A stretch of 33,879 bases of DNA. It comes from Alphaproteobacteria bacterium (GTDB lineage: Bacteria; Pseudomonadota; Alphaproteobacteria; 16-39-46; JAJRRM01). Both the position numbers and the translations under genes were made by a program. This document shows, piece after piece, positions 18,452-27,904 of the stretch. The notes beneath the pieces were generated by a model. The model was not told the DNA's origin and did no database searches. It worked only from the letters and a program-made list of their open reading frames with translations. Location of the stretch: contig JAJRRM010000043.1 in assembly GCA_024279475.1 (NCBI GenBank), positions 1 to 33,879 of the forward strand. Direction: 5' to 3'. Every line of letters begins with the position of its first letter. Position 1 is the stretch's first letter.

Positions 18452-20239
18452 TTATTTAGTCTCTGGTAAAAAACCCCCTGCTTGCATTTTCCACATTCGA
18501 GCATAATGTCCTTCCTCTTTTAAGAGACTATTGTGTGTTCCATCTTCAACAATATGTCCTTCATCAAATACTAAAATACGATCCATTTCAGATAGGGTAG
18601 ACAATCTATGGGCAATAACAATGGTTGTTCTATTTTTCATCAATTCGTAAATTCCTTTCTGGATAAACCTTTCAGTAATAGTATCTAAAGAGGAAGTTGC
18701 TTCATCTAAAATTAAAATAGGAGCATTTTTAAGAAAAGAGCGGGCGATTGCTATACGCTGTCTTTGTCCACCAGATAATTTAATACCACGCTCTCCAACA
18801 AGAGCTTTATACCCCTCTGGCAGCTTATTAATAAATTCATGACAATACGCTTTTTTTGAAGCCTCTATTACATCTTCATCTGTTGCTTTTAAATTCCCAT
18901 ACCGTATATTTTCCATCAAACTTCTATGAAATAGCATTGTATCTTGTGGGATCATAGATATATTTTCTCTCAAAGATTTTTGTTTTACTTGAGCTATATT
19001 ATAATCATCTATATAAATCTCCCCAGAGTTTACATCAAAAAACCGAAGTATCAGATTAACAAAAGTACTTTTTCCACTACCAGAAAATCCCACAAGCCCC
19101 ACTTTTTGACAGGATTTAATCACTACATTTTCTTTATAGAAAATGTTATTTCCTCTTCTATAATGAAAAGTTACATTTTTAAAAGAAATTTTCCCTTTTT
19201 TAACGAATAATGTGCTAGCAGAGTCAACATCAACAATTTCATGTGACGCTTTTATAACGCTTAGTGCCTGAGAGCATTTTCCTAATTCTTCAGCAAATTT
19301 AACAAACTCACTAGCCAACCACCACATTCCTTGAAATAAGCTTACAGACAGCATAACAACAAGTGTAAAATCACCAATTTTTATTACATCTTTACTGTAC
19401 ATATATATAAGAGAAACAATCATAGAACTCATTAGAAATATAATGCTAATATCCCAAACAATATGCATACGCAATACATAACTCTGCATTTTCCGATCTT
19501 TACCAAGTGCCTCTTTTAAATATTTTTTCATCCTCTCTTCTTCATAATCATTTCGAGAAAATAATCGCAATGTTGCCATATTACCTATACAATCAACAAC
19601 TTTTCCTGCTAATTTTGTATTGCTTGTAGAAAGGGCATAAGAAAGAATTCTAACATTTTTTGAAAAATAAAAAGTACTAACCAAAAACATACCCACCCAT
19701 ACAATTAAGATTCCTGCAAAAAGAGGTTGTACTAAAAACATAACTATAATAGATCCCAATAAAACAAAAAACTGGGAAAAAAAAGCATCCATTTTAGTAA
19801 AGATAGTAACGACTCCTGTTGCCATATTATCAATTTTATTAGCTAGGCTCCCTGAAAAATTATCTTGGAAAAAATTATGAGAATGATGTGTTAAATACAT
19901 AAACATTTTTTCAACAATTCTTTGTCTAACACAAGGAAAAAGGCGCAAAGCAACCCAATCTCTGAAACGCATATTAATAGCAATAAGCACAAAAAGAAAA
20001 ATATAAAATAAAACAAGATATTTAACTTCACCAAAAATAAGATTTCTATCTCCTTCAAACGAAGAAATATGATTAATAATACTCTTTAAGAGATAGGCTG
20101 ATAAAGAAATATGTAGTCCATAATAAAAACCTACAAATAGAAGAGAAGCTACAAGCCGTTTATAGGGGCTTAAAATATATATAAAAAATTGAAGGAGTGT
20201 TTTTGGTATTTTTTCATTTTTTCCCACATAAATCTCCAT
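18452..20239 (-). CDS. ABC exporter, fused permease and ATPase (MsbA-like)
   Basis: Walker A GFSGSGKST, signature LSGGQRQRIAIARSF, Walker B ILILDEATSSLD, N-terminal TM domain. Confidence 0.93.
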   Translation of the reverse strand: MEIYVGKNEKIPKTLLQFFIYILSPYKRLVASLLFVGFYYGLHISLSAYLLKSIINHISSFEGDRNLIFGEVKYLVLFYIFLFVLIAINMRFRDWVALRLFPCVRQRIVEKMFMYLTHHSHNFFQDNFSGSLANKIDNMATGVVTIFTKMDAFFSQFFVLLGSIIVMFLVQPLFAGILIVWVGMFLVSTFYFSKNVRILSYALSTSNTKLAGKVVDCIGNMATLRLFSRNDYEEERMKKYLKEALGKDRKMQSYVLRMHIVWDISIIFLMSSMIVSLIYMYSKDVIKIGDFTLVVMLSVSLFQGMWWLASEFVKFAEELGKCSQALSVIKASHEIVDVDSASTLFVKKGKISFKNVTFHYRRGNNIFYKENVVIKSCQKVGLVGFSGSGKSTFVNLILRFFDVNSGEIYIDDYNIAQVKQKSLRENISMIPQDTMLFHRSLMENIRYGNLKATDEDVIEASKKAYCHEFINKLPEGYKALVGERGIKLSGGQRQRIAIARSFLKNAPILILDEATSSLDTITERFIQKGIYELMKNRTTIVIAHRLSTLSEMDRILVFDEGHIVEDGTHNSLLKEEGHYARMWKMQAGGFLPETK

Positions 20240-20280
20240 AAAATTAGAAAAGATAAAGAAATATTAAGTTTTTATCTCTC

Positions 20281-20712
20281 TCACCAAGGCTTAAAAACAA
20301 CTAATAAAACAATTAGTATAATGAGAATTGTAGGCACTTCATTTATTAATCGGAAAAATTTTGAAGAATGTTTATTCAAGCCTGCCTCTAATTGTTTCCT
20401 ACACCTTGAAAAATACGCATGTACAGCTCCCATAAAAAAAACTAACAAGAGCTTTGTATGTAACCAACCATCTGACCATTCAACAGCCGTTCCATCAAAT
20501 ATAAGCCAAAAACCTGTAATGAATGTAACTATCATAGCAGGGTTCATAATAATTTTTAAAAGACGTCGTTCCATAGTACAAAAAAGGGAACAAATATCTT
20601 TTCTTTTTTTATTTTCAGAATGATAAGCAAATAATCTAGGTAAATAAAGCATTCCTGCCATCCAAGAAATAACAGCTATGATATGTATAGATTTCAATGT
20701 TAAATACAACAT
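20281..20712 (-). CDS. hemJ: Protoporphyrinogen oxidase HemJ-like membrane protein
   Basis: LTLKSIHIIAVISWMAGMLYLPRLFAYH; WLHTKLLLVFFMGAVHAYFSR; next to hemH. Confidence 0.88.
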   Translation of the reverse strand: MLYLTLKSIHIIAVISWMAGMLYLPRLFAYHSENKKRKDICSLFCTMERRLLKIIMNPAMIVTFITGFWLIFDGTAVEWSDGWLHTKLLLVFFMGAVHAYFSRCRKQLEAGLNKHSSKFFRLINEVPTILIILIVLLVVFKPW

Positions 20713-21713
20713 TATATTTTATCCCTTACCATCCCTTTAATTTTAGTAGCTAGTCCCTGTATAAAAATTGGAGAATCTGAAACAGTACCTACACGACTAT
20801 AACTTACAACACCCTCTTTATCTGCTAATTTTTTATATTCTACATCTAATTCATATAGCGTTTCTGAATGTTCAGATACAAAACTAACAGGAACAATAAC
20901 AATAGGCACCCCCTCCTTAGCTGCTCTTATTATTTCATACTCTACAGAAGGCTCTAACCATTTTACAGGACCAACCTTACTTTGATAGCATAAAGTACTT
21001 TTAAAATTATATCCTTTTTCTTTTAATCGTTTATTTAGCGCAGAAACTGTTATTTTTACCTGTTTTGGATAATTGTCACCAGCTCTAACAATGCTCATAG
21101 GTAACCCATGAGCCGAATATAAAATTCTTACTTTCTTATTAAATGAATTTTTATCAAAAACCTCTTGAATTTTATCTGCCTGAGCCTCAATAAAACCTGA
21201 TAAATTAGGATATTGATTAAGTGCTTTTACAATAACTTTTTTTAAAGACTTTTCATTCTTAAGCAAGGTAAACATTTCATCAAAAGAAGAGGCTGTTGTA
21301 GCTGTCGATGATTGAGGATAAAGGGGAAGAAAAATAATTTCATCTGGCGAAAAAATTATAAGATCTTTCATTAAATCAGAAGCTCTTGGTGCTGCATAAC
21401 GCATAGAAATAAATGTCTTATATTCAATATATTTATCTTTTTTTAACTCTAAGTATAGTGCTTTTTCCTGGGCTATTGTATTTTCTAATAAGGGTGATTT
21501 TCCGCCAAGGTATTTATAAATTTTCTTTGCTATTGGTGCTCTTTTTATAGATAAGTAGTGTGCTAAAAAAAATCTAAAAAAAGAAGGTATCCGTACAATA
21601 GCTGGATCATAAAATAAGTTTAATAAAAATTTATGAACACCCTCTAGAGAAAGAGGTCCGCCTAAATTAAATAAAATAACAGCAACTTTTTTCTTTGGGG
21701 AAGATTTAGGCAC
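20712..21713 (-). CDS. hemH: Ferrochelatase
   Basis: VAVILFNLGGPLSLEGVHKFLLNLFYDPAIV; FLPLYPQSSTATTAS; LYSAHGLPMSIV; VSFVSEHSETLYELD. Confidence 0.95.
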   Translation of the reverse strand: MPKSSPKKKVAVILFNLGGPLSLEGVHKFLLNLFYDPAIVRIPSFFRFFLAHYLSIKRAPIAKKIYKYLGGKSPLLENTIAQEKALYLELKKDKYIEYKTFISMRYAAPRASDLMKDLIIFSPDEIIFLPLYPQSSTATTASSFDEMFTLLKNEKSLKKVIVKALNQYPNLSGFIEAQADKIQEVFDKNSFNKKVRILYSAHGLPMSIVRAGDNYPKQVKITVSALNKRLKEKGYNFKSTLCYQSKVGPVKWLEPSVEYEIIRAAKEGVPIVIVPVSFVSEHSETLYELDVEYKKLADKEGVVSYSRVGTVSDSPIFIQGLATKIKGMVRDKI

Positions 21714-22743
21714 AAGATCTCACTTTTTCTATCACCTGCTGAACATGGATAGGCGGTGTTTCTTTGTTAATACCATGTCCTAAGTTAAAAATATATGGAT
21801 AATGTTTCATATCTATTACCAATTTTTCAACAGCTTTATCTAATTCATTTCCACCATATAAAAGAAGAGAGGGGGATAAATTACCTTGAAGCACCTTCAA
21901 ATAGAGCTTTTTTTTAGCCTGTAGCATAGTTATAGATTCATCAATGCTTATAGCATCTATAGATGCTATAGTATTAAACTTATACAGCAACTCAGGAACT
22001 TTTCGAGGAAAATGAATAAAAGGAATAGATGGAAATATTTTTTTTATATTATTTGCTATAGATTCAACGGACTCTATAAGACAAAATTTACTGTACTTAG
22101 AAACAATAGAGTTAGCCCATGAATCAAATAACTGAACAGCATCGACACCTGCCTTTATTTGTTCTTTTAAATGCTCTGACACAAAAAAAGTAAGATCCTC
22201 TATTAATTGCGTAAAAGCATCTGGAAATAATAAAGCTTGTTTTTTAGCTTCCTCAAAGCCTCCTCCTCCTTTTCCTTGAATCATGTAGCATGCCAACGTC
22301 CAAGGAGCTCCTGCAAAGCCAATAAGAGCTATAGAAGGGTTTAGTTTCTTTCTTGTTAGTCGGATAGCTTCATAGACATGATCAAGTCTATTTTTAAAAG
22401 TATCCAAAGAAATATTTTCTCTTAACGATCTATAATTAGATAGGTCTACTTTTTCTAAAATAGGACCTTCTCCTGATTTAAATTCCAGCATAAATCCTAA
22501 AGCATGGGGAATTACTAAAATATCAGAAAATATAATAGCAGCATCTAAATCAAAACGTTGTATTGGTTGTAGCGTTATTTCTGTAGCTATCTTAGGTGTA
22601 TAACACATAGTTAAAAAATCAGCTTCTTTATCCCTTATTTTCATATATTCTGGTAAATAACGACCAGCTTGACGCATAAACCATATAGGGAGTCTTTCTA
22701 TAGGTTCTTTTTTAAAAATGGATAAGAAACATTTTTTATTCAC
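21706..22743 (-). CDS. hemE: Uroporphyrinogen decarboxylase
   Basis: PIWFMRQAGRYLPEYMKIR; IIFSDILVIPHALG; GFAGAPWTLACYMI; FNLGHGINKETP. Confidence 0.96.
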   Translation of the reverse strand: MNKKCFLSIFKKEPIERLPIWFMRQAGRYLPEYMKIRDKEADFLTMCYTPKIATEITLQPIQRFDLDAAIIFSDILVIPHALGFMLEFKSGEGPILEKVDLSNYRSLRENISLDTFKNRLDHVYEAIRLTRKKLNPSIALIGFAGAPWTLACYMIQGKGGGGFEEAKKQALLFPDAFTQLIEDLTFFVSEHLKEQIKAGVDAVQLFDSWANSIVSKYSKFCLIESVESIANNIKKIFPSIPFIHFPRKVPELLYKFNTIASIDAISIDESITMLQAKKKLYLKVLQGNLSPSLLLYGGNELDKAVEKLVIDMKHYPYIFNLGHGINKETPPIHVQQVIEKVRSCA

Positions 22744-23063
22744 TCTATTTATTCTTACTTAAATTATTATATATTTATATATAAGGTTGTAGTTGTTGTA
22801 GTAGGTCCTTGTATAACTCTAACAACTTTTTATTCACAAGGTTGTCCACATTTTTATTCACATACAATTTATTGATAATAAATAAAAAAGTCAATATTTT
22901 GCTAACTTAATAACAATATGAATAAGTTTTATGCACAGTGGACAACTTGTATTATAAGATATAAAAAGGTATGTATAGTATGTGGATTTATTATATTTTA
23001 TAGTTATTCATGATGTTGTAATAGTAGTTATACAGAAGTTACCCACATATTTATAAAGCAGAC
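22744..23063. other. Putative chromosomal replication origin (oriC)
   Basis: AT-rich spacer between divergent hemE and maf-coaE-dnaQ with DnaA-box-like 9-mers: TTATTCACA 22830-22838, TTGTCCACA 22842-22850, TTATTCACA 22854-22862, TTATGCACA 22929-22937, reverse AGTGGACAA 22937-22945, reverse TGTGGATTT 22981-22989, TTACCCACA 23039-23047. Confidence 0.82.
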
Positions 23064-23675
23064 ATGAAAAACATTAGACAAAAATTTAAGCCATTAATTT
23101 TGGCGTCTCAGAGCTTAATAAGAAAAGAGATACTTGAGAAAGCCGGTCTTACTTTTTCATGCCATTCTCCCAAAGAGAGTACGGAAAAAGAGGCTAAAGA
23201 AAAGCTATCATATATGTCTTTTTCAAGTAAGGAAGCCTCCCTTTTTCTAGCAAGATCTAAAGCGGGGTGTTTTAAGGTGTCTTCAGATTATATTGTAGCT
23301 AGTGATCAGCTATGTGAATCGCCGTATAATTCTTGGCTTAATAAACCTTCTTCAAGAAAAGAGGCTTTTGATCAACTGGTATTACTTTCTGGAAAAACGC
23401 ATTATCTTTATACAGCAGCTGTTCTTTATCATAAGGGATGTGAATTGTGGAGTACTGTACAAAAGGTTAAACTTACAATGAAATCTCTAAAAGAAGATTA
23501 TATAGAAACATATTTACAAAAAATACCAGATAAACAACTTTTTTCATCTGGTATATATTGTATAGAAAAAGAAGGAGCTGCTCTTTTTGATAAAATAGAA
23601 GGAGATTATTTTGCTGCTCTTGGTTTTCCACTTCTACCCTTTTTAACGTTTATAAAAAATACAGATAAAACATGA
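23064..23675 (+). CDS. maf: Maf-family nucleotide pyrophosphatase
   Basis: PLILASQSLIRKEILEKAGLTF; VASDQLCE; TAAVLY..; GIYCIEKEGAALFDKIEGDYFAALGFPL. Confidence 0.88.
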   Translation: MKNIRQKFKPLILASQSLIRKEILEKAGLTFSCHSPKESTEKEAKEKLSYMSFSSKEASLFLARSKAGCFKVSSDYIVASDQLCESPYNSWLNKPSSRKEAFDQLVLLSGKTHYLYTAAVLYHKGCELWSTVQKVKLTMKSLKEDYIETYLQKIPDKQLFSSGIYCIEKEGAALFDKIEGDYFAALGFPLLPFLTFIKNTDKT

Positions 23676-24265
23676 TAAAACTTGGTATTACAGGAGGAAT
23701 TGGTACAGGAAAAAGCACGGTTCTATCTTTATTAAAAGAACAGGGTGTTATTGTTTGGTCAGCAGACACAGTAGTGGGAGATATTTATAGAACAGATAGT
23801 ATTTTTCATATTTTTTTAAAAAAAATATGTGAAACTAAAGGATTAAAAAATGTTCAAGAATTAAAAACTAGATTGAATAATTATCCACAGGTTTTAACGG
23901 AGATAGAAAGCTATGTTCATCCCCTTGTTTATAAAGCACGAGAAGACTTTTTTTTAGAAAATAAAGAAGCTAAGATAGTTGCTTGTGAAATTCCTCTTTT
24001 GTATGAAAATAAGTTAGATACTATTTTTGATTATGTACTTGTAACAGATGTACCAAAAAATGTTCAATGGGAAAGATGCAAAACTTGTAAAGGAATGACG
24101 TTAGATATTTTTACTTTTTTAAAAACTAGACAATTAGATGAAAAGGATAAGTGTAAAAGAGCAAGTTTTGTGATAAAGATGGACAGACCTCTAAAAGAAG
24201 TGAAATTAGATGTTATACTTCTTTTAAATGAAATAAAAAGTAGAAAGGAGAATAGACATGCGTGA
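23672..24265 (+). CDS. coaE: Dephospho-CoA kinase
   Basis: IKLGITGGIGTGKSTVLSLLKEQGVIVWSADTVV; CEIPLLYENKLDTIFDYVLVTDV. Confidence 0.92.
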   Translation: MIKLGITGGIGTGKSTVLSLLKEQGVIVWSADTVVGDIYRTDSIFHIFLKKICETKGLKNVQELKTRLNNYPQVLTEIESYVHPLVYKAREDFFLENKEAKIVACEIPLLYENKLDTIFDYVLVTDVPKNVQWERCKTCKGMTLDIFTFLKTRQLDEKDKCKRASFVIKMDRPLKEVKLDVILLLNEIKSRKENRHA

Positions 24266-24953
24266 GATTGTGTTAGATACTGAAACTACAGGATTAGATC
24301 CTAATAGAGGTCATAGAATTGTGGAAATAGGAGCTTTGGAACTGGTAAACCGTATGCCAACGGGTCGTACTTTTCACACATATATAAATCCAGAACGGGA
24401 TATGCCAGAGGAAGCTTTTAGAATTCATGGTATTTCAGAAAAGTTCTTAAAAGATAAACCTCTTTTTAAAGACATAGTTAAAGAATTTCTAGAATTTGTG
24501 GAAGAGGGGAGTTTGGTTATTCATAATGCTCCCTTTGACATGAAATTTATTAATGCAGAGCTTAAATGGATTCAACGAGAGCCTATTTGTATAAGCAAGG
24601 CAATTGATACTCTTCAAATGGCTAGAAAAAAATTTCCAGGGGCAAAAAATAATTTAGATGCTTTGTGTAAACGTTTTGGAATTAACATATCTCAACGGGT
24701 ATTTCACGGTGCTTTATTAGATGCTGAGTTATTATTGGATGTGTATTTAGACCTTAAGGGAGGTCGACAGCTTGGTCTAAGTTTTAAGGATAAAATAGCA
24801 GCTACTGATAGTAAAGAGGGGAGAGAAACTACTAGAGAAAATGTAAAAAAATTAGGGTCATGGGCAACTATTTCTCCCACAGAAGAGGAAGAAGAAGCTC
24901 ATAAAGAAATGCTTAATATTCTTCCTAATTCTATTTGGAATAAGGCAAGATAG
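24258..24953 (+). CDS. dnaQ: DNA polymerase III subunit epsilon
   Basis: REIVLDTETTGLDPNRGHRIVEIGALE; VIHNAPFDMKFINAEL; HGALLDAELLLDVYL. Confidence 0.95.
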   Translation: MREIVLDTETTGLDPNRGHRIVEIGALELVNRMPTGRTFHTYINPERDMPEEAFRIHGISEKFLKDKPLFKDIVKEFLEFVEEGSLVIHNAPFDMKFINAELKWIQREPICISKAIDTLQMARKKFPGAKNNLDALCKRFGINISQRVFHGALLDAELLLDVYLDLKGGRQLGLSFKDKIAATDSKEGRETTRENVKKLGSWATISPTEEEEEAHKEMLNILPNSIWNKAR

Positions 24954-24974
24954 ATTATTGGGCAAGAGGCTAGT

Positions 24975-25190
24975 CAATCAGCTTCCAACAATTTTACAGC
25001 TAAGGGCGTAGTGTATTCTAGAAAAGGTTTTTTGCGGAAGGATCTCATCATTTTTACTAGTTTCTCATGGGGGTAGATTAACAATTTTCAGCTATTTAAA
25101 ATCTGCATTCTTTCTTGATTATTCATTTAACTATCTCCACTTCTTTTCCAAAATAGCTGTTTTTTAAAGCTTCCAGATCTCTTTTCAATT
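24975..25190 (-). pseudogene. Decayed coding remnants of unknown identity
   Basis: Minus strand reads KRDLEALKNSYFGKEVEIVK* overlapping MNNQERMQILNS*KLLIYPHEKLVKMMRSFRKKPFLEYTTPLAVKLLEAD*; protein-like but broken by stops. Confidence 0.25.
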
Positions 25191-25381
25191 TATTAAAATA
25201 TTAATAGAAAAGTAAAGATGAGAATTTGTTTGGATACAGAACTAGAAGGCAGGGCTTACCCAAATAGAATGGGATAGCTTACTTAAGGTGAATCTTCGGC
25301 CCTGTTAGCACTTTAAAACCTATACTTCTATTCTTTAGTTATTATACTGTATTTACTAAATGTCTTAGGTTTTTCCCCAAT

Positions 25382-27793
25382 CTATCTAGTTTCCAAACCT
25401 GGACGTTTATTTGATAAGGCTTCATATGCTTTGGACACTTGCCCTAATATTTCCTCTAAATTAGCTGTTTCAACTGCTTGAGTATATTCGTCATTTAAGA
25501 GAGGTAGCTTATATAGTTTAGATGGGGAAGGTATAGAAGCTAAGGATGATTGTGTAGATGAAGATTTAGAGTCCAAAAAGGATTTTAAAGATTTTATTGT
25601 GTCATTCAGTTGTTGAACTCTTTGTAAATAAATACTTTGACCTTCAATTCTAAGCACGGATACAAGTTCTATTATAAATTTTTGATGTTGTTCTAATTTT
25701 ATTTTTAAAGATGTTAGTTTGCTTAGTAAAGTATATAATTGTTGGTGAGTTGTTTTATGTTGATCTTTTAAAACTACTTGATTTTTTAGTTCTGTAGATA
25801 AATTAAAATACCTAAACTTTATATCAGCCTCTTTAAATATTTGATGGAGGTATTTCCCGCTTACATCTCTTAAAACAGCTATCACCGCTGTTATTTGAGA
25901 AGGAGCAAGAGCATAACGCCAACCATCATCTGTTCTTATATTGAATAAAACTTGATCTCTTTTCACAGGAGTAACGACAGTGTTTACGTGTTGTGTTAAC
26001 GCATCCTTAATAGCTACAGTATGTTCTTTACAAGCCGTATACGTCTGAAGTTTTTCCTTTTGTTGTAAGTGAATTTTTTCTTGAAGCTTATTTTTTTCGT
26101 CCCTATGTGTGCAAATAGATCTCATAAACTTTTCATGAACCCTATCATTTTTGGAAAAAACAGCTTCACAGAAGGGTATTGGTTTTGAAGAAAGAGCAAG
26201 CAGCATAGTATATTTTAGATAAAAAGCGCTTACTTCTTCTTGAAGCTGTTGAAGTTCTTTTTGCATATTTATATGACAGTTTCTTTTTATCTCTTCTTTT
26301 ATTTGTCTATAAATATTTTTTGATGTGTAAATCTGAGCATCTAAATTTGATATAACACAAGATAGTGTGCAGTTAGAAGTCGACATCTGTTTTTTTAGGC
26401 GTTTTTTTTCATCATAAAAGTCCTGAATGACATCATAATCATTAACTTCTAAATACAAGATACCAAGGATTTCTCTTAAAGAAGCCGCATTTGCTTTTCT
26501 GAGAATGCCTAAAATTGTATCTCTTTCAAAAAAAGATACGTCATCATTTATAGGGCCTTTTACCTTTCTTTTTTTTGCTAGGAACCATTTTTTTCTTCTT
26601 ATAGGGTCCTTTACATGTTTTTCATTTTGACTTAATACAGCTACAATAGAAGTGGGTATTCTTTCAACAACTGAAAAACCTATATACTTAGAAGATAGCC
26701 AGAGGTTAATTTTTTTTTGCATTTCTTTCATGTAAAATTCACACTCTTTTATGCTTTGATCTTGATGTGATAAATCTTCAGACGAAGCTAGGCTTTCTTC
26801 TGTATGAGGTGTACGACATCTTATTTTCTTCAGTGTTTCCAAATGTCTAAGCAGAGATAATGTGTTTACTGTACTAAAGTCTTTTTTTATAAAATCATCA
26901 GATCTCCTTGCTAAAACACATAAGGATTCTAACTGATATAATAGGGAGTTTTTTATTTCATGAGCTCTTTTTAGTCTAATAGTGAGATGTAAGTTATAAT
27001 TTAAAGGGCAAGAAGGGTCTTGAATACTATACTTAATGTGTTTACCAGAATGCTCTAAAAGGCTTAGCACACCTCGAATATTTTTTAAAACAGCTATTAC
27101 AAATCTTTCTTCACTAGCAGATAGGGTGCTATATCCATCACTATTATCTTCTAAAAAAGCTGGCAGTACTCCTTCCATTGATACTCTAGAGTCTAGAGAT
27201 AATGTTTTTCTAAATCTTACAATAAGAGCTTGAAGGGGATTAAATACAGACATATCATGAAAGGGAAGCTGTTTTCTTTGATATTTATGTATGGCAGCAT
27301 TATCTTTACATAAAGTCTTTCTTGCTTTCAAATAGGTGCTTAGTTTTTCATAAGAAGTTTGGTTGTTTTTTTTTAATAAAAATGTTGCTCTATCAGTATA
27401 TACTTTTTGCTGTTTTTTTCTTGCTTGCTCAAATATTCCTTCTATATTATGTGTTGTTTGACTTGTAGAAAATGCTATATCAAACTCTTCTTGCAAGCGA
27501 AGTACGTCTCTTTTTTGTTTTCTAATTTTTTCTCGTAATTGTTTATTTTCAAGAACAATATGTTCAAGGTTATCAAAGGGATTAACTTCAATGCCAGAAG
27601 CTGTAAGAATTTCTAACAACTTAGGACCATGTACTTTTTTTAATAGGTCTTCCACCAGCCTTTGCTGCTTAAAAGAAAGACTATCAGATCTTCTATCGTT
27701 ATCTGAGACATGGAGGCGATAGAATATGCCATGAGCTATAGTGCTGCTACATATTAGAAGAAGAACAAAAATTCTTTTTAGAAAACAAAACAT
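25382..27793 (-). CDS. Exported/membrane-anchored repeat protein with coiled-coil segments, unknown family
   Basis: 803 aa long ORF; N-terminal MFCFLKRIFVLLLICSSTIAHG signal-like; four spaced copies of a ~32-aa motif. Confidence 0.8.
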   Translation of the reverse strand: MFCFLKRIFVLLLICSSTIAHGIFYRLHVSDNDRRSDSLSFKQQRLVEDLLKKVHGPKLLEILTASGIEVNPFDNLEHIVLENKQLREKIRKQKRDVLRLQEEFDIAFSTSQTTHNIEGIFEQARKKQQKVYTDRATFLLKKNNQTSYEKLSTYLKARKTLCKDNAAIHKYQRKQLPFHDMSVFNPLQALIVRFRKTLSLDSRVSMEGVLPAFLEDNSDGYSTLSASEERFVIAVLKNIRGVLSLLEHSGKHIKYSIQDPSCPLNYNLHLTIRLKRAHEIKNSLLYQLESLCVLARRSDDFIKKDFSTVNTLSLLRHLETLKKIRCRTPHTEESLASSEDLSHQDQSIKECEFYMKEMQKKINLWLSSKYIGFSVVERIPTSIVAVLSQNEKHVKDPIRRKKWFLAKKRKVKGPINDDVSFFERDTILGILRKANAASLREILGILYLEVNDYDVIQDFYDEKKRLKKQMSTSNCTLSCVISNLDAQIYTSKNIYRQIKEEIKRNCHINMQKELQQLQEEVSAFYLKYTMLLALSSKPIPFCEAVFSKNDRVHEKFMRSICTHRDEKNKLQEKIHLQQKEKLQTYTACKEHTVAIKDALTQHVNTVVTPVKRDQVLFNIRTDDGWRYALAPSQITAVIAVLRDVSGKYLHQIFKEADIKFRYFNLSTELKNQVVLKDQHKTTHQQLYTLLSKLTSLKIKLEQHQKFIIELVSVLRIEGQSIYLQRVQQLNDTIKSLKSFLDSKSSSTQSSLASIPSPSKLYKLPLLNDEYTQAVETANLEEILGQVSKAYEALSNKRPGLETR

Positions 27794-27904
27794 AAGAATA
27801 CTTCTATAGTTAAAGACAACTGCATAAGCGATTAAAAAAGGTCAATTTTCTTATTTAATCTTATTTTTTTAACAGCTCCGTTATTTATAAATAGAGTCGT
27901 TTTT

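Noticed and set aside
20189-20623. 144-aa plus-strand ORF antisense to hemJ
   Set aside because: Overlaps hemJ, which has clear family motifs; no domain seen in the antisense product.
22744-23063. Considered as a simple divergent promoter region only
   Set aside because: The density and phasing of DnaA-box-like 9-mers and the hemE neighbourhood fit an origin better; promoters may also be present but could not be pinned down.
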